DNA of 64,000 bases from contig NZ_AYYO01000056.1 in the NCBI RefSeq assembly GCF_001436225.1, forward strand, positions 124,001 through 188,000. Reading direction: 5' to 3'. Shown here in pieces: positions 22,951 to 31,757 of the stretch (position 1 is its first letter; each line of letters opens with the position of its first letter). The position numbers and the translations under genes were made by a program. The DNA is from Lacticaseibacillus sharpeae JCM 1186 = DSM 20505 (lineage in GTDB: Bacteria; Bacillota; Bacilli; Lactobacillales; Lactobacillaceae). The notes under the pieces were generated by a model. That model ran no database searches, was not told the origin of the DNA, and saw only the letters and a program-made list of their open reading frames with translations.

Positions 22951-25608
22951 TTATTGCGCGGTGCTTGATGAACTAACGGCGGTCTCGGCCGTCGAACTGC
23001 TCGAGCTGCTGATTACGCTCGATGAGGAGCTCGAGGTCGAGCTGCCAGATGACGCGCTGCTGGAGGAGCTGGACGTTTGGGTCCCGTCCGTGCCCGTGGT
23101 GTCGCCATCGGTGGTGTCGTCGCTAGTCTTGAGCACGTCGTCCAGGGTTTGGTCGCCCTTAGTCTGCGTGCCGTAACCGTTGCTGGCGCCGCCCATGAAG
23201 TCCCAGAAGAGCTTGTAGTCTGCTGAGGTCCCGCCGACCCCGAACTGGCTGGTGAGACTGCCCGGGGTCCAGTCGTTGTACATGCTGGTGACCGTGTTGC
23301 CTGAGGTCTTGATGGTGCTGCCGTTGTAGCTAACACTACCGTTTGGCATCCCCGTCATGCTGTTGACGGCGACGCTCTTGACGGTTGCCGGCTTGGCCAT
23401 CGACTCGTTGACCCGCATCCGGTTTGGAATCAGCTTGTAGATGGCATTCATCTGCTGCGCCCAGTAATGGATTTCGGTCCGGGTGGCACTAGAAGCCAGG
23501 TTGAACGAGTGCCGGTAGTTGTTGTCGTAACCCATCCAGGCACCCAGGCTGACCCCAGGGGTGCTCCCGATGAACCAGGAGTCACGTTCGTTGTTACTTT
23601 CACCAGTTTTACCCATCAGGTTCTTGGTGCTAAATGACAGGTAGCTGTTCAGGGACGCAGCGGTCCCGGAATCAACAACGGCGTTCATCATGTGCTTCAT
23701 GATGTAGGAGGTTGCCTTAGATACAACGCGAGTGCGCTTTTGCTTGTGCTGGTAGACCACCTTGCCGGATGGATCGGTAATCTTGTCAATCATGTAGGTC
23801 GATGCGTGGACCCCGCCGTTAGCGTAGGTGGCAAAGGCGGAAGTCAGTTGGTTGACCGTCACCCCGTAGTCGGTCCCCCCAATCCCCAGACCAATCTGTG
23901 CGTAGTCATTGTTGGTCAGGGTGGTGATACCGATCTTCTTCATGTAGTCCTGAACGTTCATCCGCTGCCGGACCACGTTGTAGAGGTTCAGGGCGGTGAT
24001 GTTATAGGACTTGGAGAGGGCGGTGGTTGCGGGCACGAACTTGTTTTGCACGGTGTCGCCGAAGTCCGTTGGTTTGTAGTCGCCGAACTTGGTGAGCGGA
24101 AAGTCGGCAATTACACTGTTCGAGCCGATGACCTTCTGCTCAATCCCGGGGCCGTAATCAAGAATTGGCTTGATGGCGGACCCTGGGGAACGGGAGGTCG
24201 TTGTGTGGTTGACTTCACCGTTGGTCCCACCGACGAAGCTCAGGATGGCCCCGGTATCGTTGTCGAGGAGCACCATCCCGTTTTGCGGGGATTCAGTGAC
24301 GGTCTTGATTTCGCCCGTATTGGGGTCGGTCACGGTGTACGTGTGGTCAACCCCGAAGTTGGCTTTGTACTCGTTCATCACTTCCTGCATCTTCTTGTAC
24401 ACAGAACTAAGCAGGGTGCTGTGGATTTCGTAGCCCTTAGTCTTGAACAACGTCTCAGCGTCGGTCTTGTAGGCCGTCAGTTCCTTGCTGTCGAGCTTGG
24501 CGCCAGTGATGCCGTCCTGCTTAGCGAGCTGCTTGGCGAGGATGGTCACGGCCTGACTGAAGACGGCGTTGTAGGCGTAGTCTGTGGACTTGGTGTCAAT
24601 CGTCGAGCCGGATGACTGTTTCAGGAAATCCTTCTTGATGTTGTAAGCCTTGGCCTGGGCGTATTCCTTCTTGGACAGGTAGCCAGCCCGGTACATCCGG
24701 AAGAGCACGGTCTTTTGCCGCTTAATCCCGACATCGAGCGTCTTGGCGAAAGCCCCGGTCTGCGTGTACGGTGTGTAACCGAACGGACTCTGGGGCAGGC
24801 CGGCGATGAAGGCGGCCTGTTCCACGTTGAGCTTGGCCGCGGTGGTACCGAACAGTCCTTCAGCAGCTTCTTCAACCCCGGCGATGTTCTGCCCGCGGTT
24901 GTTGCGGCCAAAGGTGGCGACGTTCAGGTAGGCGTTCAGGATGTCTTGTTTGCTCATGAACTTGTCCACGCGCATAGCCAGCACGATTTCTTTGGCCTTG
25001 CGCTTGAAGGTCGTTTCGCTGGACAGCAGCTGCATTTTAACCAGCTGCTGGGTGAGGGTGGACCCCCCGGTTTGACTCCCAATCCCGGTGACGCTCGAAA
25101 TCACGGCGCGAATCAGGGACTTGGGCATGACCCCAGAGTGGTTGAAGAAATCCTCATCTTCAGTTGCCACCACGGCCTTTTGTAGCCATGGGGACACCTG
25201 ATCGAGCTTGACCGTTGTCCGCACCAGGTCGCTTTTGACCGTGCCCAGCTTCACATCGTTGGCGTAGTAGAGCGTTGCCGCACTGTCTGCGCGCTTGATC
25301 GACTTGCGCATGGCGGCCTTAGCCGGAACCGGCGTGTTGTCGATAATCGACGCGAAGTAGCCAAGTCCGACCCCCAGGCCGAGGAACCCAGCGAGGATGA
25401 TGCCGCAGATACCGGCAATCACGATGCCACGCAGCACCTGAATGCCGGTGTCAACGTAGAGCCACCAGTTGTCTTTGGTTAGTGGCGGCAGTTTGGGCCG
25501 CACCCCGTTTGGATTTGTCTTTGAATTGGTTGAATTATGCTTGCCTGAACCGCTGGCAAAAGCGCGGCGCAGGTTGTGCAGGAAATTGTTCACAGTAATA
25601 CGTGCCAC
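22951..25608 (-). CDS. Class A penicillin-binding protein (PBP1A/2A-like) with Ser-rich tail
   Basis: The 885-residue bifunctional peptidoglycan synthase has one N-terminal membrane anchor (about 58-87), a GT51 glycosyltransferase with EDEDFFNHSG and GGSTLTQQLVK, and a transpeptidase with SAIK as the serine-lysine motif, SYN and KTGESN. It polymerises and cross-links the wall outside the membrane. The last 50 residues are almost pure serine, threonine and alanine, likely a flexible wall-spanning tail. The start may be GTG 25608 or the in-frame GTG 25593, which has AAAGGTGG 12 bases before it. It lies 46 bases after pepV. Confidence 0.92.
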   Translation of the reverse strand: MARITVNNFLHNLRRAFASGSGKHNSTNSKTNPNGVRPKLPPLTKDNWWLYVDTGIQVLRGIVIAGICGIILAGFLGLGVGLGYFASIIDNTPVPAKAAMRKSIKRADSAATLYYANDVKLGTVKSDLVRTTVKLDQVSPWLQKAVVATEDEDFFNHSGVMPKSLIRAVISSVTGIGSQTGGSTLTQQLVKMQLLSSETTFKRKAKEIVLAMRVDKFMSKQDILNAYLNVATFGRNNRGQNIAGVEEAAEGLFGTTAAKLNVEQAAFIAGLPQSPFGYTPYTQTGAFAKTLDVGIKRQKTVLFRMYRAGYLSKKEYAQAKAYNIKKDFLKQSSGSTIDTKSTDYAYNAVFSQAVTILAKQLAKQDGITGAKLDSKELTAYKTDAETLFKTKGYEIHSTLLSSVYKKMQEVMNEYKANFGVDHTYTVTDPNTGEIKTVTESPQNGMVLLDNDTGAILSFVGGTNGEVNHTTTSRSPGSAIKPILDYGPGIEQKVIGSNSVIADFPLTKFGDYKPTDFGDTVQNKFVPATTALSKSYNITALNLYNVVRQRMNVQDYMKKIGITTLTNNDYAQIGLGIGGTDYGVTVNQLTSAFATYANGGVHASTYMIDKITDPSGKVVYQHKQKRTRVVSKATSYIMKHMMNAVVDSGTAASLNSYLSFSTKNLMGKTGESNNERDSWFIGSTPGVSLGAWMGYDNNYRHSFNLASSATRTEIHYWAQQMNAIYKLIPNRMRVNESMAKPATVKSVAVNSMTGMPNGSVSYNGSTIKTSGNTVTSMYNDWTPGSLTSQFGVGGTSADYKLFWDFMGGASNGYGTQTKGDQTLDDVLKTSDDTTDGDTTGTDGTQTSSSSSSASSGSSTSSSSSSVISSSSSSTAETAVSSSSTAQ

Positions 25609-25618
25609 CTTTACGGGC

Positions 25619-25653
25619 TTTAGGGCACCACGCAGCTTTGCGGGTGCCCTAAA
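25619..25653 (-). terminator. Strong hairpin between pepV and PBP gene, no T tract
   Basis: TTTAGGGCACC and GGTGCCCTAAA (11 bp) with an inner CGCA/TGCG stem, starting two bases after the pepV stop. Without a T tract it may be a weak terminator or an mRNA-stabilising element. Confidence 0.5.
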
Positions 25654-25654
25654 A

Positions 25655-27067
25655 CTATTTTGCTAGACGAGCGATTGCATCAGCATAAATGGCTGCTGCA
25701 CGCACAACGTCTTCAATCTTAATGTATTCATTTGGGAGGTGCATGATGTCTGGCGCGCCTGGCATCTGGGCACCAAAGGCAACCCCACGGTCAAGAATCC
25801 GGCCGTACGTCCCGCCCCCGATAATCATTTCGTGACCCTCCAGGCCGGTGTGCTCGGTGTAAACATCGAGTAGGGTCTGCACGAGTGGGTCACTTTCGGG
25901 CACGTAATGCGGTTCTTGGGCGTGGCCATCGATGGTCACGGTCACCAGGTCGTCGCCGATGGTGCTTTCAATCTGGTCGCGAATCTGGTCAGCCGTCGTG
26001 CCTTGTGGGTAGCGAATGTTGATGAGCACGGTCTGCTTACCGTCCTGGCTGAAGTTGAAGATGTCCGGGCTGGCGGTTAATTCACCCATCTTGCGGTCCG
26101 CGTAGTTGATGCCGAGGAGCTTCCCGGTGGTGTCGCGGTGCATGTAGGCGGTAATCGTGTTCAGGTAAGCCATTGCTGCTGGGTCGAGGTCCAGGCTACT
26201 GTTAATGAGGAAAGCAGCCAGGTAGGTACCAGCGTTGACCCCGATGGCTGGCGTGGAGGCGTGGGCCCCCTGGCCAACCAGCGTGATGGATACGCCGCGG
26301 TCAGTTGGCGTCAGTTCGGCCGTCACGTCGTTAGTCATGGCGAAGGTCTGCACCTGGTCGGCAAAATCTGCGGGGATGGTGCCTGCCAATGTCGCCGTGG
26401 CGCTCACGGGCACCATGTTGGGCCGGATGCCGGCAGAAAAGCTGGTCAGCGTGGTTGCGGCCTGTTTTGGGGCCACGCGTTTTTGGCTGACGAGGAAGCT
26501 GGCAATCCCTTTTTCCCCATTAATAATTGGAAATTCGGCGTCGGGAGAGAAGCCGAAGTCGGGCGTTGGTTCGCTCGCCAGGTAGCGGTCCATGCCGTAC
26601 CATTCGGATTCTTCATCGGAGCCGAGAATCATGTGCACCTGCTTGTTCAGTGGTACGTTCAGGTCGCGGAGAATCTTCAGGGCGTAGTAAGCCGCAATGA
26701 CAGGGCCCTTGTCGTCGGCCGTCCCGCGTCCGTACATCTTGCCGTCCTTGATCTCAGGCTTGAATGGGTCGGTGGTCCAACCTTCGCCGGCAGGAACCAC
26801 GTCGACGTGGCCGAGTACCCCGAGAATTTCGTTGCCGGAGCCAAGTTCGATGCGGCCCGCGACGTTCTCGACGTTCTTAGTGGTGAAGCCGTCGCGCTGA
26901 GCCATTGCCAGTGCGTGCTTGATGGCCTGCGCCGGGCCGGGGCCCAGAGGTGCGTCTGTGGTTGCGTTGTCGGTGTCGCGTTCGGAGTCAATTGCGACCA
27001 GCGCTTTGAGGTCCGCAATCATTGCATCCTCGTAATTGGCAGCAGCGGTTTTGAAATCGTAGTCCAT
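25655..27067 (-). CDS. pepV: Dipeptidase PepV (M20 family)
   Basis: The 470-residue zinc peptidase has the M20A layout: first metal motif GHVDVVPAG, then GRGTADDKGP with the bridging aspartate, DEESEW with the catalytic glutamate, and a lid domain; length matches lactobacillar PepV. It releases amino acids from many dipeptides in the cytoplasm. GGAAAGAGGG precedes ATG 27067, so upstream in-frame codons are not used. With pepQ and dtpT it serves peptide-based nitrogen supply. Confidence 0.93.
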   Translation of the reverse strand: MDYDFKTAAANYEDAMIADLKALVAIDSERDTDNATTDAPLGPGPAQAIKHALAMAQRDGFTTKNVENVAGRIELGSGNEILGVLGHVDVVPAGEGWTTDPFKPEIKDGKMYGRGTADDKGPVIAAYYALKILRDLNVPLNKQVHMILGSDEESEWYGMDRYLASEPTPDFGFSPDAEFPIINGEKGIASFLVSQKRVAPKQAATTLTSFSAGIRPNMVPVSATATLAGTIPADFADQVQTFAMTNDVTAELTPTDRGVSITLVGQGAHASTPAIGVNAGTYLAAFLINSSLDLDPAAMAYLNTITAYMHRDTTGKLLGINYADRKMGELTASPDIFNFSQDGKQTVLINIRYPQGTTADQIRDQIESTIGDDLVTVTIDGHAQEPHYVPESDPLVQTLLDVYTEHTGLEGHEMIIGGGTYGRILDRGVAFGAQMPGAPDIMHLPNEYIKIEDVVRAAAIYADAIARLAK

Positions 27068-27370
27068 ATTTGTCCCTCTTTCCTTGATGGCACGTGAAAA
27101 TATCAATGCTTTTAGAATAACATATTGGTAGGAACATGCGGGGGCTTCAGGGCCGATAATACATTAAATCTTGTTTACCTTTCACCCATGTGCACGCATA
27201 CATCAGAAAATGCGGTGTAACCTGATGGTAGATTCGCACATTTGGTGGCCGGGAAAAGCTACAATATCACCCGGCGCTCTGCTATGATAAAGAACGAACG
27301 GGCGCTAGTTTGCGCCCTCAAATGCAGACATGTTTCGGCAAATAATGGTGACGAAAAAAGGAGCAGCGAT
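27068..27370. other. Divergent spacer between pepV and rbsK
   Basis: The 303-bp spacer holds an extended -10 for rbsK (27280-27288) and an AAAAAAGGAGC ribosome site. I see no convincing operator or riboswitch. Confidence 0.4.
27280..27288 (+). promoter_or_regulatory. Extended -10 element of the rbsK operon
   Basis: TGC-TATGAT with no clear -35; about 80 bases upstream of the ribokinase start. Confidence 0.5.
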
Positions 27371-28294
27371 ATGACACTCGTAGTTATCGGTAGTATCAAC
27401 CTTGACCAACTTTTCAGCGTGAACCACGCACCCAAACCCGGTGAAACGCTCATCGCGGATGATTTGATTGAAGCAAACGGCGGGAAGGGCGCTAACCAAG
27501 CCGTTGCGGCCGCCCGCAATGGCCTGGATGTGCGCTTCGTCGGCCGTGTCGGGAACGACGGTGCCGGCGCCGGTTTGCGCCAGGGCCTGGTGGACGCGGG
27601 CGTGAACACTGAGCACCTGATTACCGACGAGAATGCCCCAACCGGCCGCGCCGTGATTTTCGTTGAACCATCCGGCCAGAACCGCATTGTGGTGGCTAGT
27701 GGTGCCAACGCTGAGGTTAAACTCGCAGACGTGCAGCCACTGCTCGATGGCCTTGGGGCTGGCGACATGTTGCTGTCAACTTTCGAATCCCCACTGGATA
27801 CAGTGACGGCGGCCTTCGAAGCAGCCAAAAAGCGTGGGGTGACCACCGTGCTGAACCCGGCACCTGCCCGCCGTAGTGTACCGGACTCTTTGATTAAGGC
27901 GACCGACATCATCATCCCGAACGAAGGGGAAGCAACGGCGTTGACCGGCATTGATACCGTGGACGCGGCGTCGACCGCCGAGAGTGCGGCGGCACTGTGC
28001 CGCCGGGGTGCGGGTCAAGTCATCATTACCCTGGCCGAAAACGGGAGCTACTACGCGAACGCGAACGGGGACGAATTCGCCACCCCTGCATTCAACGTGC
28101 AGGCGGTGGACACAACTGGGGCTGGCGACACGTTCATCGGCGGCTTTTTGGCCCAGATTGCGGTGGGCAAGCCGATTGAAGACGCCATCGTGTACGCCAC
28201 CGCTGCATCCGGACTGGCAGTCTCCCGTCCTGGGGGCCAGCCAGCCATTCCAACGACGGCCGAAGTTGAGGCAATGTTGAAGGAGGAACTCTAG
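27371..28294 (+). CDS. rbsK: Ribokinase (PfkB family)
   Basis: The 308-residue kinase shows the ribokinase signatures NGGKGANQAVAAARNG near residues 37-52 and the anion-hole motif DTTGAGDTFIGGF near 245-257 with the catalytic aspartate. It phosphorylates ribose to ribose-5-phosphate with ATP. AAAGGAGC precedes the ATG. No ribose transporter or RbsD gene lies next to it; instead it heads a run with a small unknown protein and YibE/F proteins, so ribose from nucleosides is a plausible source. Confidence 0.9.
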   Translation: MTLVVIGSINLDQLFSVNHAPKPGETLIADDLIEANGGKGANQAVAAARNGLDVRFVGRVGNDGAGAGLRQGLVDAGVNTEHLITDENAPTGRAVIFVEPSGQNRIVVASGANAEVKLADVQPLLDGLGAGDMLLSTFESPLDTVTAAFEAAKKRGVTTVLNPAPARRSVPDSLIKATDIIIPNEGEATALTGIDTVDAASTAESAAALCRRGAGQVIITLAENGSYYANANGDEFATPAFNVQAVDTTGAGDTFIGGFLAQIAVGKPIEDAIVYATAASGLAVSRPGGQPAIPTTAEVEAMLKEEL

Positions 28295-28606
28295 TTGGCA
28301 GAGTACCAAACGCTAGATTTGATTCAAGAAATTACCCGCAATGATGGCACCCGGTATTTTGAACTGGGCAACATCTACATGAACGGGATTGCGGAACGTT
28401 GTGCCCTGGACGGCTACATCAAGATGGTGCGCATCGTCCAGCTGAACATTCCGCATGGGACTTCAGTGCGGATTTACGAACAGTATATTAATGAGACATA
28501 CACTTTCCCCGACCTGCATCCTGATCATTGGGAAGAATGGGCCAAGCCGGAGGGCAAAGTCAAAGACGCATACGACGAAATCCTGCGCGCTAACCACGTT
28601 GGGTAG
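28295..28606 (+). CDS. Conserved small protein of unknown function
   Basis: The 103-residue, rather acidic protein starts at a TTG directly abutting the rbsK stop, with AGGAGG at 28281-28286 eight bases upstream, so it is certainly translated with rbsK. It has no membrane segment, cysteine pair or recognised motif; the middle is predicted beta-rich (VRIVQLNIPHGTSVRIYEQY) and the end helical. I do not recognise the family. Confidence 0.7.
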   Translation: MAEYQTLDLIQEITRNDGTRYFELGNIYMNGIAERCALDGYIKMVRIVQLNIPHGTSVRIYEQYINETYTFPDLHPDHWEEWAKPEGKVKDAYDEILRANHVG

Positions 28607-28626
28607 GCGTGAAAGGATTGGTGTTT

Positions 28627-29706
28627 GTGCACAAGGCAAACAAAAAATATATAAGCATTATCGTTGGTAGTCTGCTGATACTAGCCGCCGTGATTTTTGG
28701 TTTGCGGCATGACGCGGGGCTGTACAGCACACCCGTTGCCCAGGTGACGGCAATCACGAAGACCACCAGCACGGCGGAAACCGACTCGTTCAATAACCAC
28801 GACCGGCGCATCGTGCAACATGTGCGCGTGCGGTTGCTGAACACCAAGCGTCGGGGACAGACCGTGGTGCTGCGTAACACCTACGTCAAATCGCAGGCGC
28901 TGGACTTTCCGCTCCGCAGCGGCCAACAGGTATTCCTGACCCACAGCAAGGACGGTTATCAGCTCAATGACACCAAGCGCGACACGCTGCTGGGCGGGTT
29001 GCTGGTGGTCACGGTGCTTTTGCTCATCATCTTCGCGGGCAAGCACGCACTGGTGACCTTGATTTCGATTACGCTGAACGCGGCTATCTTCTTTTGGGGT
29101 GTCCACCACGAATTGGCGTTGCAGGGCAAGGGCCCCTGGCTTTTGGTCGGCGGCCTCGCGCTGGTGTTCACCGTGCTCACGGTGCTCTTCGTTATTGGTG
29201 TGCGCCCCGTTGCGGTCTGTATCGCACTGTCAACCGTGCTGGCCACCGCGCTGTCGGTTGCACTCGGCTATGGCATCATGACCGGCACGGGGTATCACGG
29301 CATCCACTTGGAAACCGTGAAGTACGTGACGCAACAGCCGCAACTAATCTTCTTCTTCCAGATTGTGATTGGTTCGCTGGGGGCGGTCCTGGATGAAACC
29401 AGCGACATCTCCGTGGCGATTTTTCAGCTACCGGCCAGCCGCAAAGAACGGTTTATGGCGGGGATGGCGATTGGGCGCTCCGTCATGGGCCCGCTGATCG
29501 CGGTGCTGTTCATGATCTTCATGGCGGATACGTTCGTGGAAACCATCTTGTGGCTGCGCAATAACAACACCATCGCGTACACGGTCTCGTGGGTGATGGG
29601 CTTGGGCTTCACGCAATCGCTCATCTCCGCGTTCGGGATAGTGCTAGCGGTGCCGCTGACTAGTGGCCTCGCCGCACTGCTGCCGGGAAGGGGGCAAGAG
29701 GCATGA
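28627..29706 (+). CDS. YibE/F-family membrane protein with outer domain
   Basis: The product of about 359 residues has one N-terminal membrane segment, an outer region of about 90 residues rich in beta-strand sequence, and seven or so further segments, matching YibE/F proteins. I chose GTG 28627 because AAAGGA (28612-28617) sits nine bases upstream; GTG 28621 is also possible. The next gene overlaps by four bases and encodes a second, shorter YibE/F protein, so the two probably form one complex. Transport has been proposed for the family but no substrate is known. Confidence 0.78.
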   Translation: MHKANKKYISIIVGSLLILAAVIFGLRHDAGLYSTPVAQVTAITKTTSTAETDSFNNHDRRIVQHVRVRLLNTKRRGQTVVLRNTYVKSQALDFPLRSGQQVFLTHSKDGYQLNDTKRDTLLGGLLVVTVLLLIIFAGKHALVTLISITLNAAIFFWGVHHELALQGKGPWLLVGGLALVFTVLTVLFVIGVRPVAVCIALSTVLATALSVALGYGIMTGTGYHGIHLETVKYVTQQPQLIFFFQIVIGSLGAVLDETSDISVAIFQLPASRKERFMAGMAIGRSVMGPLIAVLFMIFMADTFVETILWLRNNNTIAYTVSWVMGLGFTQSLISAFGIVLAVPLTSGLAALLPGRGQEA

Positions 29707-30440
29707 ACTCAATGTTTGCGTTAATCTTGACCTTGGCGGTACTCATGCTCCTGGTGGGTGGCCGGCGCGGACTGCGGAGTTTTTCCGCGCTCATGGTCAA
29801 CGCCATCGTCTTGCTGCTGAGTGTCATCCTGATGGCGGGCGGGTTTAACCCCGTGACCGTCGGCGTGGTCGCATCGATTATCATTTTGGCCGCCACCATT
29901 TTCCTCAGTTCCGCGGATGTCCGCGTTGCTGGGCCGGCGTTCGTCGCGTCGCTCATCGTGATGGCCATCCTGGTATTCGTGGTGGTCGGCGTGATTAGTC
30001 GCAGCTACACCGCGGGCTTTGGCGCTGAGGACGGCGAAGAGCTTGAGGGCATGAGCACCGCGCTGGGCGTGTCGTTCCCCGATATCGCCGTGGCCGCGGG
30101 GCTGATTAGTACGCTCGGGGCGGTTGCTGAAGCCGCGATTGCGGTGGCGGCGGGCATTAACGAGCTCGACGTGGTCCGCGACTGGCGCGGCATCGTCCAG
30201 ATGGGGCGGGAAATCATCGGCACGGCGATTAACACGCTGTTCTTTGGTTTCTTCGGCGGTTTTGCGGGCCTGTTCATCTGGTTCGCGCAGCTGAAGTACC
30301 CGTTGTGGATGATTGTGAACAACAAAATTTTCGTTGGTGAATTGCTCGATGTGCTGTTTTCGGTCATCGCGGTGATTTTGACGGTGCCAGTCACCAGTTG
30401 GGTGGTTCGGCGCCGGGCACTGGCGGGGAAAACCAAGTGA
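29703..30440 (+). CDS. YibE/F-family membrane protein, second subunit
   Basis: The 245-residue, highly hydrophobic protein has six or seven membrane segments and conserved glycines (LISTLGAVAEAAIAVAAGI). Its ATGA start overlaps the stop of the preceding YibE/F gene, indicating translational coupling. It lacks the outer domain of its neighbour. This pair arrangement is recurrent in lactic acid bacteria. Confidence 0.78.
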   Translation: MNSMFALILTLAVLMLLVGGRRGLRSFSALMVNAIVLLLSVILMAGGFNPVTVGVVASIIILAATIFLSSADVRVAGPAFVASLIVMAILVFVVVGVISRSYTAGFGAEDGEELEGMSTALGVSFPDIAVAAGLISTLGAVAEAAIAVAAGINELDVVRDWRGIVQMGREIIGTAINTLFFGFFGGFAGLFIWFAQLKYPLWMIVNNKIFVGELLDVLFSVIAVILTVPVTSWVVRRRALAGKTK

Positions 30441-30465
30441 AGTTAAACTAAGGACCAATTTATTC

Positions 30466-31065
30466 ATGAATTTTTTTATTGCTGATACACATTTTTTCCA
30501 CGCCGACTTGCTCGGCTGGAATGACTTCGCCCCGCGGCTGTTTGCCAGCACGGCGGCGATGAATCAGGCCATGATTGACGCGTGGAATGCTCGCGTGGAT
30601 GCTAACGACGTCGTGTACCACCTCGGCGACATCGCGATGAATCCCGAAAACGTGCCGGATGATGCGGACGTGCTGGCGATTCTGGCGCAGCTGCATGGAC
30701 GTATTGTGTTCATTAAGGGAAACCACGATTACCGTAGCTTATTCAAGTACTTGCACGCGCACGACCCCAAGTTAAATGGGCAGGATAAGTTCAGTTTTCA
30801 CGACGTTGGTGCGATCATCAAGGAGAACCACAAGCAGATTTTCATGACGCACTACCCGCTCATGATGGGCATCGTGCACCAGACGTTGAATCTGCATGGC
30901 CACATCCACCACAGCTCTGTGCATACGGCCACGAACATCAACGTGGGCGTGGATGCGCCCGAGCGTGACTTTGTGCCGGACTTGCCATGGGGGTCGCCGC
31001 TCAATATGCGCGACATTGAAACCATCGCCCGCGGCAAGGCGGACGTGCTGGCGAAGAGTAAATAG
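30466..31065 (+). CDS. Calcineurin-like metallophosphoesterase
   Basis: The 199-residue protein has the metallophosphoesterase motifs ADTHFFHAD at the start, HLGDIAMN, IKGNHDY, MTHYPL and HGHIHHS. It resembles phage and bacterial small phosphoesterases of unknown substrate. It starts 25 bases after the YibE/F pair and probably shares their message. Confidence 0.85.
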   Translation: MNFFIADTHFFHADLLGWNDFAPRLFASTAAMNQAMIDAWNARVDANDVVYHLGDIAMNPENVPDDADVLAILAQLHGRIVFIKGNHDYRSLFKYLHAHDPKLNGQDKFSFHDVGAIIKENHKQIFMTHYPLMMGIVHQTLNLHGHIHHSSVHTATNINVGVDAPERDFVPDLPWGSPLNMRDIETIARGKADVLAKSK

Positions 31066-31076
31066 TGCGTAATCGG

Positions 31077-31105
31077 GCAAACTAGTTTAAACTGAAATAG
31101 TTTGC
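31077..31105. repeat. 8-bp inverted repeat before yutD
   Basis: GCAAACTA (31077-31084) and TAGTTTGC (31098-31105). No T tract follows, so an operator or mRNA hairpin is as likely as a terminator. Confidence 0.4.
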
Positions 31106-31130
31106 AACTACAGGGACGGGAGGAATCCGC

Positions 31131-31739
31131 ATGCACCAAGACGATGACAAAGAAACGGCACCGGTTGAACCGCGCGCCCACGTGGCGCAGGTGACACCCA
31201 CGCTGATTACCATCAACAGTCGCCGGTACCAGGTGGCCGTGAACCATAAGGACGCCGTGGATACAACGCGGATTGGCGAACGCTACGACGAAATCCTGGG
31301 CAAATACGATTTTATCGTTGGCGACTGGGGCTACGAACAGTTGCGGCTCAAGGGCTTCTACGCGGACACCAACCACCAGGCCGACCCGGACCAGCGGATT
31401 GGGCACGTGCAGGATTACTTGCTCGAATTCTGTAACTTCGGCTGTGCGTACTTCATTTTGGAGCGCATCGACGCGCCTGAGAAGCCCGTGGTGGTGCGCA
31501 AACCGCGCCGACCGCGCACCCGGCAGCCCAACCCGGTTGACGAGTCGCGCTACGGCCGGGACCGTACTGACCGGCGGCACAAAGACGAAGCGCCGCGCCG
31601 CAAGCACACGCCCCGGAGCGGCAAGCCCTACGCGGAAAAGCGCGGCGCCACCAGCCGGCCGGAGCGTGGACGTAATGAGCAGGTCCACACAGCCGGTAAG
31701 GGGCACGGACGCCATTTTACCGTGCGCAAAACTGATTAA
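31131..31739 (+). CDS. yutD: YutD-like protein with long basic tail
   Basis: Residues 25 to about 115 match the YutD (DUF1027) family, with YDEILGKYDFIVGDWGYEQL and DYLLEFCNFGCAYFILER. The remaining 85 residues are very rich in Arg, Lys, Pro and His and look disordered, as expected for a nucleic-acid or ribosome contact. GGGAGG precedes the ATG. The order yutD, HAD phosphatase, TIGR01906 membrane protein is conserved in Firmicutes. Function unknown. Confidence 0.82.
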   Translation: MHQDDDKETAPVEPRAHVAQVTPTLITINSRRYQVAVNHKDAVDTTRIGERYDEILGKYDFIVGDWGYEQLRLKGFYADTNHQADPDQRIGHVQDYLLEFCNFGCAYFILERIDAPEKPVVVRKPRRPRTRQPNPVDESRYGRDRTDRRHKDEAPRRKHTPRSGKPYAEKRGATSRPERGRNEQVHTAGKGHGRHFTVRKTD

Positions 31740-31757
31740 AGGATAGGAATTTTTATT

